Source: CAYVMX01 sp964452725 (GTDB lineage Bacteria > Patescibacteriota > Gracilibacteria > JAHISY01). From it: 64,000 bases of DNA. The DNA lies in assembly GCA_964452725.1 (NCBI GenBank), contig CAYVMX010000004.1, positions 1 to 64,000 on the forward strand, read 5' to 3'. The translations under genes were made by a program, and so were the position numbers. Positions 50,422 to 58,377 of this stretch are shown here, one piece after another. The notes under the pieces are model-generated. The model worked only from the letters and a program-made list of their open reading frames with translations, searched no databases and was not told the DNA's origin. Each line of letters starts with the position of its first letter. Position 1 is the first letter of the stretch.

Positions 50422-53400
50422 TTGTCTGATAGCTCTTTAGGTTCGGCTTTTCCAGAGACACTTTTGGCGAATATCAAAAAGTCTTTTTTGGAACATCAAA
50501 TGTTGACTCTTTCTGGCGCAGGTAGTCTTTCGGCGAAATGCTTAATCCTAAATCACCTCTTGGCAGAAAAAAAACGACCCGTAATCTGGGTAGTCAATGA
50601 TCCTGGTGAGGTGCGAGCAGCTGCAGAACACTTGACTATTTGGCAGGCACAGCCAGTAGCGATCTTCGCTGCTGAACACCCCGATGAAAATGAACGCGAA
50701 CGCACACTGCGTCTACTACGAGCAGCATTGGATCTACAGCGTAAAAACACTATCCTCATCACGACTTATCGTGATGCCCAAGCACTCTTACCCGACCTCG
50801 CACAGCTCAATAAATCTGCGCTGCAGATAAAAGCTGGAACAACTCTCAATCGAACAGAGTTTTTTAACGATCTAATCACCAGCGGCTACGAAAATGTCGA
50901 GACGGAAGATGAACTTGCACCAGGCAACTACACAGCAGTTGGATCCACTATCAAAATCTGGTCACCTGAGGTAGACGTGATCACAACCCTCGACCTAGAT
51001 GGTGACATAGTCGAGAGTATTTCGACTGGCACTGAGCTAACCCTCCTACCGATCACATCTGAGCAAGAAACCTCCACATTGGCTGAGATCCTACCTGCTC
51101 ACGCACTAGTAGTGGCAGATGAGGTCATCACTAGTGAAAACAGCGATATTTCAGAGCTATCAGATCTCACTACATGGCTAGCAAACTCTCCAGCGGAAAA
51201 AAAACTGATCTTTACTTCCTTCCCCGAAGAAGACAATGAGTTTATTCATTTACGTTTTCTATCGGTCTTGAAATTTGTCTCACTGAATGATCTGACGACA
51301 GACCTGCGAACAAAAAAAGACACCGACTGGCATGTACTAGTACTGACTAAACGTGCGACTGAGATCAAAAATATCCTTACAGAAAAAAACTTTATTTATA
51401 ACAACGGACTCGCAAATGCTGGAGCAGGTGTGACGGTAATAGCACTCGCGGAAGAGGATTTCTTACCACAAGCTTTCCAAAATCCTCAACTCAAAATTGC
51501 TGTTTTGACTGATCGTGAGATTTTTGGTTTTCAGCGTGGTACGAAAGAAGTAAGTGAACAGAAAGTCTATCTCGATTTCATTGCCAGCCTAAAAAGCGGC
51601 GACTACGTCGTACATCTCGATCATGGTATCGGCATTTTTCGCGGTATTGAACAAAAAACAGTCGATAACATCACACGAGAGTACCTACGACTAGACTACG
51701 CTGCCAGCGACAAGCTTTTTGTGCCGATCGATCAAGCCGACAAAGTCAATCGCTTCATCGGAACAGGCGATGCGCCACCCAAGCTCACGCGTCTCGGCAG
51801 CAGTGAATGGACCACTGTCCAAAAACGTGTCGCAGAGGAAACAGAAAAAGTCGCCAAAGAATTACTCGCACTCTATGCTGCTCGTGCCGCTGCCAAGGGA
51901 CAAAAATTCAACACCGATGGGGCGAAACAACAAGAGTTTGAAGCGGGCTTCCCCTACGAAGAAACACCGGGCCAACTCCGTGCAATCCAAGATGTCAAAG
52001 CAGATATGGAAGCTGGGAAGCCAATGGATCGACTCGTCTGTGGCGATGTTGGCTTTGGCAAGACAGAAGTTGCGCTCCGTGCCGCGTTTAAGGCAGCACT
52101 CTCTGGCAAGCAGGTTGCTTTCATTTCGCCGATTACCATTTTGACCGATCAGCATTACAAATCATTTAAAAAACGACTTGAAGGTTTCGATGTCACATTG
52201 GAAATGCTCAGTCGGTTTAAAACTACTGCCGAACAAAAGAAAATCCTCGCCGGACTAAGTGATGGCAGTGTCCAGATCGTGATTGGTACACACCGCTTAC
52301 TCCAACCTGATATCAAATTTAAAGATCTCGGACTCGTCATTATAGATGAAGAACAACGCTTCGGTGTCAAACAAAAAGAACGACTCAAAGAGCTGCGTAG
52401 CCAAGTAGATATCCTCACCATGACGGCGACACCGATCCCTCGTACGCTCAACATGGCACTCAATAAGCTCAGAGATATCACTACGATCACGACTCCCCCA
52501 CCCGGACGTTTGCCGATCGTGACCGAAGTACGTCACTTTAGTTGGCATTTGATTCGTGAGGCGATCACGACAGAACTAAAACGCAAAGGGCAGGTATATT
52601 TCCTACACAATCGTGTCGCCACGATCGATGGTATCGCAGACAAACTCCGTAGTCTCGTCCCTGAAGCCAAATTTGTCGTCACACACGGACAGCTAAAACC
52701 TGACGAACTAGAGAAACGTATTTTGGATTTCAAATCTGGTAAGTTTGATGTTTTGGTTTCTTCAGCGATTATCGAAAACGGTATCGACCTACCCAATGCC
52801 AATACATTGATCGTCAATGACGCAGATAATTTTGGACTCTCTCAGCTCTACCAGCTCCGTGGACGCGTCGGACGTAGCCGCACACAAGCTTACGCGTTCT
52901 TCCTCTATCACACTCGTACACTGAAGTCTGACGCCAAGAAACGCTTACGCGCAATCGTGGAAGCCTCAGAGCTAGGTGCTGGCTTCGAGATCGCCATGAA
53001 GGATCTAGAAATCCGTGGTGCAGGTGATATCCTCGGTGCGAGCCAGAGTGGTGCGATCAATGTCGTGGGTGTCAGTCACTTCGTTCGCATGCTCAACCAA
53101 GCCGTCGAAGACCTCAAGGCTGGCAAGAAAATCTCTAGCGAGACAGGTAGTGCAACAGTGAAGTCTGATGTCACACTAGAGCTACCACTTTCCGCATTTA
53201 TCCCAGTCGGCTATATCTCCGATACGAAAGAAAAAATCCGTGCCTACCAAGCACTCTCGGGCGCCGACAACGAAGCAGCACTCACTAGAGAGCGCACCGA
53301 ACTGGCAGAAGAACACGGCAAACCTCCAATCGAAGTTACAAATCTCTTCCGAGTAATCCGACTAAAACTCGCCTGTCGTAAAGCTGGTGTCACAGCAGTG

Positions 53401-53643
53401 AAAGTTGGACGCACGGGTATACGCAGTCGTGAGGCTGTGCTAACCCTAGGCAAAAAAGTCCGCCCAGAAAACATCATGTCGGCACTAAATATAAATCCCC
53501 ACTGGATCATCACTGGTGATAAAATAAAAATCGATGCACAAAAACTCGGAGTCGACTGGCTCAAAGGACTCCAAGAGACTGTAGAAGCGCTCGGACGTGA
53601 GTTTCGTGCCGATAAGATTGAGAAAGACAGTAAGTCCAACTAA
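50422..53643 (+). CDS. mfd: Transcription-repair coupling factor
   Basis: The 1073-residue (TTG start) DNA translocase removes stalled RNA polymerase and recruits UvrA. The N-terminal UvrB-like region (~1-340) is present but diverged. The RNAP-interaction domain has GDYVVHLDHGIGIFRGIEQK. The SF2 motor has Walker A GDVGFGKTEVALRAA (~540), DEEQRFGVKQKERLK (~641), TMTATPIPRTLNMAL and the TRG-type helix near LRGRVGRSRTQAYAF. The C-terminal D7 domain starts near PLSAFIPVGYI. It is somewhat shorter than E. coli Mfd (1148). It precedes thrC by 9 bp. Confidence 0.95.
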   Translation: MSDSSLGSAFPETLLANIKKSFLEHQMLTLSGAGSLSAKCLILNHLLAEKKRPVIWVVNDPGEVRAAAEHLTIWQAQPVAIFAAEHPDENERERTLRLLRAALDLQRKNTILITTYRDAQALLPDLAQLNKSALQIKAGTTLNRTEFFNDLITSGYENVETEDELAPGNYTAVGSTIKIWSPEVDVITTLDLDGDIVESISTGTELTLLPITSEQETSTLAEILPAHALVVADEVITSENSDISELSDLTTWLANSPAEKKLIFTSFPEEDNEFIHLRFLSVLKFVSLNDLTTDLRTKKDTDWHVLVLTKRATEIKNILTEKNFIYNNGLANAGAGVTVIALAEEDFLPQAFQNPQLKIAVLTDREIFGFQRGTKEVSEQKVYLDFIASLKSGDYVVHLDHGIGIFRGIEQKTVDNITREYLRLDYAASDKLFVPIDQADKVNRFIGTGDAPPKLTRLGSSEWTTVQKRVAEETEKVAKELLALYAARAAAKGQKFNTDGAKQQEFEAGFPYEETPGQLRAIQDVKADMEAGKPMDRLVCGDVGFGKTEVALRAAFKAALSGKQVAFISPITILTDQHYKSFKKRLEGFDVTLEMLSRFKTTAEQKKILAGLSDGSVQIVIGTHRLLQPDIKFKDLGLVIIDEEQRFGVKQKERLKELRSQVDILTMTATPIPRTLNMALNKLRDITTITTPPPGRLPIVTEVRHFSWHLIREAITTELKRKGQVYFLHNRVATIDGIADKLRSLVPEAKFVVTHGQLKPDELEKRILDFKSGKFDVLVSSAIIENGIDLPNANTLIVNDADNFGLSQLYQLRGRVGRSRTQAYAFFLYHTRTLKSDAKKRLRAIVEASELGAGFEIAMKDLEIRGAGDILGASQSGAINVVGVSHFVRMLNQAVEDLKAGKKISSETGSATVKSDVTLELPLSAFIPVGYISDTKEKIRAYQALSGADNEAALTRERTELAEEHGKPPIEVTNLFRVIRLKLACRKAGVTAVKVGRTGIRSREAVLTLGKKVRPENIMSALNINPHWIITGDKIKIDAQKLGVDWLKGLQETVEALGREFRADKIEKDSKSN

Positions 53644-53652
53644 ACTACCCCC

Positions 53653-54942
53653 ATGCGAGAACTAAAATGCATCAGCTGCGAAAAAACTTACCCTACGACA
53701 GAAGTGCGCTTTGCATGTGACTGTGGTGGATTACTCGACCTCACTCAGCCACTCACTGAGCTAGATGGATCGGAGCTAAAGAAAGAGTTTGATAGTAGAT
53801 TGAGCTCACATAAGGCACTAGACCGATCTGGAGTTTGGCGTTTTCGCGAGCTCTTGTTTGATCCAGACACTACTGTTTCTCGCCTTGAAGGTGACACTCG
53901 CCTCTATCCTGCTGCAGATATCGGTCAGAGTCTCAACATCACACTCTACCTCAAACACGAAGGCGAAAACCCCACTGGCAGCTTCAAAGATCGCGGTATG
54001 ACGACAGCTATTACCGCTGGAGTAGCTGCGGGCTGTGATAAATTCATCTGTGCTAGCACTGGCAATACTAGCGCTAGTCTCGCTAGCTACTGTGCTGCAG
54101 CTGGCAAGACTGGGATCGTCATAATCCCTGAAGGTAAGATCGCCTATGGCAAACTCAGTCAAGCACTCGCCTATGGTGCAAAAGTACTTCAAATCAAAGG
54201 TGACTTCGATGCAGCTATGCAGCTCGTCACCGAAATCGGTGAAAAATTCGATCAAGAAAATACAGCCAACTCAATCTACGTGCTGAACTCTATCAATCCA
54301 TTTCGCGTGGAAGGTCAAAAGACAATTATTTTCGAGCTATTCCAACAGCTCAGTTGGCAAGCTCCAGACTGGATCGTACTGCCTGGTGGCAACCTTGGCA
54401 ATACTAGTGCCTTTGGCAAGGCAATCGCAGAAGCCTATGAACTCGGATTGATCGACAAAAAACCACGCCTCGCCGTAGTACAAGCTACCGGCGCAAACCC
54501 TTTTTATACAGCTTATAAAAACGGCTTTCCGGATAATATTGAACCAGTCGAAGCCGAAACTATTGCCACCGCAGTAAAGATCGGTAACCCCAAAAGCTAC
54601 ACTCGCGCCATGCGAGCAATCAAAGAGACTGATGGTGTCATAGTCGAAGTAAATGACAATGAGATCATGGATGCCAAAGCCACTATCGACGGTGCTGGCA
54701 TCGGCTGCGAGCCAGCCTCTGCGTGTAGCTTGGCCGGTCTACGTCAGCTAGTGGCAGATAGCACTATAAAGTCTGGTGAGACTGTCGTGGGCATCTTGAC
54801 AGGACACCTACTAAAAGACCCCGACGCCACCATCAACTATCACACAGGTAAGCTCGCAGGTATTGATAGCAAACAGGCGAACCAACCCCAGCCAATCGAT
54901 ACAAATGTCGAGGCAGTTTTGGCAGCGATGAAAAACAGGTAA
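53653..54942 (+). CDS. thrC: Threonine synthase
   Basis: The 429-residue PLP enzyme turns O-phosphohomoserine into threonine. An N-terminal four-Cys zinc-ribbon-like segment (C6, C9, C22, C24) marks the ThrC subgroup found in many thermophiles and Actinobacteria. The PLP lysine is in GENPTGSFKDRGMT. PLP-phosphate and neighbouring loops STGNTSASLASYCAAAG and LPGGNLGNTSAFGKA are clear. C-terminal GAGIGCEPASACSLAGL is conserved. It is in a row with mfd and argF, 9 bp from each. Confidence 0.93.
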   Translation: MRELKCISCEKTYPTTEVRFACDCGGLLDLTQPLTELDGSELKKEFDSRLSSHKALDRSGVWRFRELLFDPDTTVSRLEGDTRLYPAADIGQSLNITLYLKHEGENPTGSFKDRGMTTAITAGVAAGCDKFICASTGNTSASLASYCAAAGKTGIVIIPEGKIAYGKLSQALAYGAKVLQIKGDFDAAMQLVTEIGEKFDQENTANSIYVLNSINPFRVEGQKTIIFELFQQLSWQAPDWIVLPGGNLGNTSAFGKAIAEAYELGLIDKKPRLAVVQATGANPFYTAYKNGFPDNIEPVEAETIATAVKIGNPKSYTRAMRAIKETDGVIVEVNDNEIMDAKATIDGAGIGCEPASACSLAGLRQLVADSTIKSGETVVGILTGHLLKDPDATINYHTGKLAGIDSKQANQPQPIDTNVEAVLAAMKNR

Positions 54943-54951
54943 ACTAGCAAT

Positions 54952-55848
54952 ATGCCAAAAAGTTTCCTCAGTATCGACGACCTGACCGACGTAGAGATTA
55001 CTGATGTCTTGGCGATCGCGATGGACGAGCCAAAAGGTCGAAAGCGAGACCTACTCAAAGGTAAACATTTTGCATTACTCTTTGAAAAGCCAAGCTTACG
55101 AACCAAAGCTAGCTTTGAAGTAGGTATTCGAGACTTAGGAGGACAAGTCAGCTTCTTCGGAGCAAATGAAGTAGGCAAGCTAGGCGAACGAGAAAGTGTA
55201 GCTGATCTCGCTCGCGTACTCTCAGGATATTACGATGGTGTAATTGCCAGAGTTTTTGATCATGCCCAACTCACAGCATTTACAAAAGTCGCGACCATAC
55301 CAGTCATAAATGCTCTCTCAGATTACGAGCACCCGTGCCAGTGTCTCGCCGACCTACTCACAATCAAACAAGAGTTAAATAAAACTAGTGGATTTAAGCT
55401 GACCTATCTCGGCGATGGCAACAACGTCGCACGCAGCCTAGCCATAGCCTCAAGCATACTGGGTTTTGAGTTTATGTTAGCTGGACCACAGAGTCACTGG
55501 ATCGATGATATCAAGGGCGGACAGACAGAAGATCCTGCCGAAGCACTCAAAAATACCGACGTAATATACACGGACACTTGGACGAGTATGGGCGATGAGT
55601 CCGAAGCGACAGAACGTAAAAAAATCTTTGTACCATATCAACTAAATAGCAAAACACTCGCACTCGCCAAAAAGACAGCGATCGTCCTACACTGCCTACC
55701 AGCTCACCGTGGCGAAGAGATCACCGATGAAGTGATCGACGGTCCGCAATCAGCAGTTTTCAAACAAGCAGCCAATCGACTCCCCGCCCAAAAAGCCTTG
55801 CTAATGTATCTCACTCAAACGGCCAATCTGGCAAAAATGAAAGGCTAA
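54952..55848 (+). CDS. argF: Ornithine carbamoyltransferase
   Basis: The 298-residue enzyme makes citrulline from carbamoyl phosphate and ornithine. The phosphate motif is FEKPSLRTKASFEVG (S-L-R-T-K in place of the common STRTR). Further motifs are ALSDYEHPCQCLADLLT, the ornithine-side SMGDESEA (usual SMGxE) and HCLPAHRGEEIT. It is related to pyrB at 39953 but distinct by the HCLP motif. Arginine synthesis or catabolic citrulline use cannot be told apart. Confidence 0.9.
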   Translation: MPKSFLSIDDLTDVEITDVLAIAMDEPKGRKRDLLKGKHFALLFEKPSLRTKASFEVGIRDLGGQVSFFGANEVGKLGERESVADLARVLSGYYDGVIARVFDHAQLTAFTKVATIPVINALSDYEHPCQCLADLLTIKQELNKTSGFKLTYLGDGNNVARSLAIASSILGFEFMLAGPQSHWIDDIKGGQTEDPAEALKNTDVIYTDTWTSMGDESEATERKKIFVPYQLNSKTLALAKKTAIVLHCLPAHRGEEITDEVIDGPQSAVFKQAANRLPAQKALLMYLTQTANLAKMKG

Positions 55849-55853
55849 AGAAA

Positions 55854-56690
55854 TTAGGACTTGCTATCTTGTCTATGCCAACGCGTTGCAAAACGCCAAC
55901 CAACCCAAAGCACCAATGGAATTGTCAAAAAAGATAAATTCTGGTTTGCTGGCATATATGTCAGCAAAGCATTGAAAAGTGTATGGAGCGACACTGCTAA
56001 AAGAAATCCCTCAATAATAATCTCACCAGAAGTATGTCCATCAGCAGAATCTTTTTGAGGTGACAAATGCTTAATCGTAATATGAAATGGTCGCCATAAA
56101 ACAACTCTCAGATTACGAAAAAAATTAGCCAGTGGTTTTTTGTGTTTATGTGGTGGTGCGATATGTGGCATGACATATGCACACGCATAGTAATAACCAA
56201 AAGTACCAGTGAAAATAATATGTCCCAACATCGTACCAATACTACGAAAAAGATAAACATACCAAAAAGTCGGATCCAGCCCTCCACTGCTATACTCTTG
56301 CGCAAAATAAAATATATTCTCCATAAAAGCAAAACCAAGCGCGACCATGACAGCAAACTCAAAACCATCTTCCCATCTATCGAAACGTGCGCGATAGTAT
56401 TCGATACCACTGATCAAAAGCAAGGCTTTGATCGCCTCTTCTAGAAATGCGAACAACAGAATCGACAAAAAACTAGAAGATATAGCAGTAAAGATATTCC
56501 ACTCGGGGAAATAGATAAAAAGTTCATTTAATAATACGAATGGCATAAATGAGGCTATGCCAAGGATAAAAAGCCCGAGTAGGACTCGTAATGGTTCTGG
56601 ATCATCTAAGCGTCGTCGCCAAAAAACTACCCAAAGTAAGACAGACGGTAGCGCCAATAAACCAAAAATAAAGAAGGATATAATATCCAT
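55854..56690 (-). CDS. PrsW-type intramembrane protease
   Basis: The protein has 278 residues and about seven hydrophobic helices. The glutamate motifs of the PrsW/CAAX-like family are visible: FAFLEEAIKALLL (EExxK), GFAFMENIFYF (Glu-Asn in a helix), HIIFTGTFGYYYACA and a late SLHTLFNALL (His-x4-Asn). Family members cleave anti-sigma factors and other membrane substrates. The ~45-residue basic loop HIAPPHKHKKPLANFF... between helices is an extra. It is the 3'-most gene of a minus-strand run with envelope genes. Confidence 0.85.
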   Translation of the reverse strand: MDIISFFIFGLLALPSVLLWVVFWRRRLDDPEPLRVLLGLFILGIASFMPFVLLNELFIYFPEWNIFTAISSSFLSILLFAFLEEAIKALLLISGIEYYRARFDRWEDGFEFAVMVALGFAFMENIFYFAQEYSSGGLDPTFWYVYLFRSIGTMLGHIIFTGTFGYYYACAYVMPHIAPPHKHKKPLANFFRNLRVVLWRPFHITIKHLSPQKDSADGHTSGEIIIEGFLLAVSLHTLFNALLTYMPANQNLSFLTIPLVLWVGWRFATRWHRQDSKS

Positions 56691-56699
56691 ACAGCAAAA

Positions 56700-57446
56700 C
56701 TAGATTGTGTGATCCTTGGCAAATCTACCACGCAACCAATAATAAAATACAGCTAAGGCTGATAAAAAAATTGCCACACTCAATAATAACAGTGTCATGC
56801 CACTCTCAGGATTATTTGGAATGGATTGTGCTTTTAGGTTGGAATCAGCTGGCAGCGTAAAATCAGTCAGAGTTAGTACTTCATCTGTCTCCTGTACAAA
56901 AACCTCCCACTCATCAGACGTAGGCATAACTGTCTGAGCAACTTGACCAATTGATTTAGTACCAAATTTCACACTTACCAAATCATTGGCAGTTTGGACA
57001 GTAAACTCCTCCGGAGAAATAACTCTCACTTTACCAATCAGTTTTTTCAAATCAAACTTATTAACCGCAGCGGGAGTTATATTTTTAGTGATTCTGTAAG
57101 TGCCTTCGGTATCTCGTGCCAAAGCGGTAGCCTCACCCAAGTCAGCAAACTCCAAACTATCGACGAGCTGTCCAGCATCATTAAATAATCGTACTTGTTC
57201 CGTACCAGAATTATTAAGCGCAATCTTGGTAACTTCACGCGGAAAAATCAGATACTCGCCAGATGCCAAGACAGTCGCATCTGGGAAGCTATACGGTCTA
57301 CTGCCACCCTCAATGTCATCTAGCTGCCAACCCGCCAGACTAACCGCTTCATTGCCGAGATTTGACAACTCAATCCACTCACCAGTCTGATCATTACCAA
57401 CTGGATTGGGCAGAATTTCCGAAATAACTATATTCGCAGCAAGCAT
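56700..57446 (-). CDS. Lamin-tail-domain protein with C-terminal membrane anchor
   Basis: 248 residues from ATG 57446. Residues ~5-110 match the lamin-tail (LTD) Ig-like domain of bacterial exported proteins: IVISEILPNPVGNDQTGEWIEL, LAGWQLDD, FPDATVLASGEYLIF. A second beta region follows, then a single helix (SGMTLLLLSVAIFLSALAVFYYW, ~218-240) and basic residues. An N-terminal signal is barely present (MLAANIV), unlike typical exported LTD proteins. The frame continues upstream to the TAG stop of the transglycosylase gene (57465-57467); non-ATG starts ATA 57461 or CTG 57458 would lengthen the hydrophobic start. It is probably coupled to the upstream gene. Confidence 0.75.
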   Translation of the reverse strand: MLAANIVISEILPNPVGNDQTGEWIELSNLGNEAVSLAGWQLDDIEGGSRPYSFPDATVLASGEYLIFPREVTKIALNNSGTEQVRLFNDAGQLVDSLEFADLGEATALARDTEGTYRITKNITPAAVNKFDLKKLIGKVRVISPEEFTVQTANDLVSVKFGTKSIGQVAQTVMPTSDEWEVFVQETDEVLTLTDFTLPADSNLKAQSIPNNPESGMTLLLLSVAIFLSALAVFYYWLRGRFAKDHTI

Positions 57447-57464
57447 TGCTACACTCAGTATAAC

Positions 57465-58373
57465 CTAGCGTGGTATCTGCACAACCCACTCTCCCGCTGG
57501 CAAGCTACCACCAACTAGCCAAGGATTGAGCTCTTTGAGTGCACGCAGTGTCGTACCCTGCTCGCGTGCCCAACCCGCTAGATCAGCGACAGCACCAGCA
57601 GTGACCTCACTATGATCAGGCCAAGCAAAGTAATCACTAGCAGTCAGATCATAGCCATAAGTAGCTGGATCTTCCATGATTGTCTTGATAGCAAGTATAC
57701 GAAAAAGATATGCCGAAGTCTCGGCATACAAATACAAATCATAATACCCATCTACACCTTGATCCTCTATACGTCGCGCTAGCCCATTTTCACCAGAGTT
57801 ATAAGCCGCTGCGGCAAGTGTCCAACTACCAAACTTACGATGCAATAATTCCAAATAATTAAGTGCTGCGCTAGTAGCTTTTTTAAAATGACGACGCTCA
57901 TCGATCTCATCATTTATGATCAAACCAAAACGCTTACCTGTGGACGGTACAAACTGCCAAATACCCGCCGCACTAGCACTGCTGGTAGAATTTTCTTTTA
58001 GCGCACTCTCAGCCACTGCTAGATATTTTAAATCATCTGGCATACCGCGCTTTGTCAACTCTGCCTCAATCAGAGGAAAAAACTTAGCTGAACGTTTGAG
58101 GTACAAAATATTTTGATAGTCGCGCGAAAGCGCCACGAGAAATTCTTTTTCCCATGCCTCTCGGACATAAAAATCATCTAACGGTACAGGCTCATCAGCA
58201 AACTCCAGCCTCACTGGCCACGGCACAGTGAGCAAATCTTTTTGATTGATCAGAATCTGTGAAGTACTAAAAAAAACTGTATAGAACGCCCAAATAAGTA
58301 ATAAAAATCCCGCTAAGTAAAACAACTTATACGAGGTCTTGGTTTGACGAGTAATAGATTGTGTTTCAAACAT
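57465..58373 (-). CDS. MltD-like membrane-bound lytic transglycosylase
   Basis: The protein has 302 residues. An N-terminal membrane anchor (FYLAGFLLLIWAFYTVFF, ~18-35) is followed by a goose-lysozyme-like SLT domain (~95-235) with the catalytic Glu in AVAESALKENSTSSASAAGIWQ, then QFVPSTGKRFGL and AAAAYNSGENGLARRI. The C-terminal ~45 residues (LAGWAREQGTTLRALKELNP ... LPAGEWVVQIPR) resemble a LysM-type module. It cleaves peptidoglycan, cutting the wall for growth or insertion of surface machines. It is 4 bp from the ATPase gene. Confidence 0.9.
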   Translation of the reverse strand: MFETQSITRQTKTSYKLFYLAGFLLLIWAFYTVFFSTSQILINQKDLLTVPWPVRLEFADEPVPLDDFYVREAWEKEFLVALSRDYQNILYLKRSAKFFPLIEAELTKRGMPDDLKYLAVAESALKENSTSSASAAGIWQFVPSTGKRFGLIINDEIDERRHFKKATSAALNYLELLHRKFGSWTLAAAAYNSGENGLARRIEDQGVDGYYDLYLYAETSAYLFRILAIKTIMEDPATYGYDLTASDYFAWPDHSEVTAGAVADLAGWAREQGTTLRALKELNPWLVGGSLPAGEWVVQIPR

Positions 58374-58377
58374 ATGC

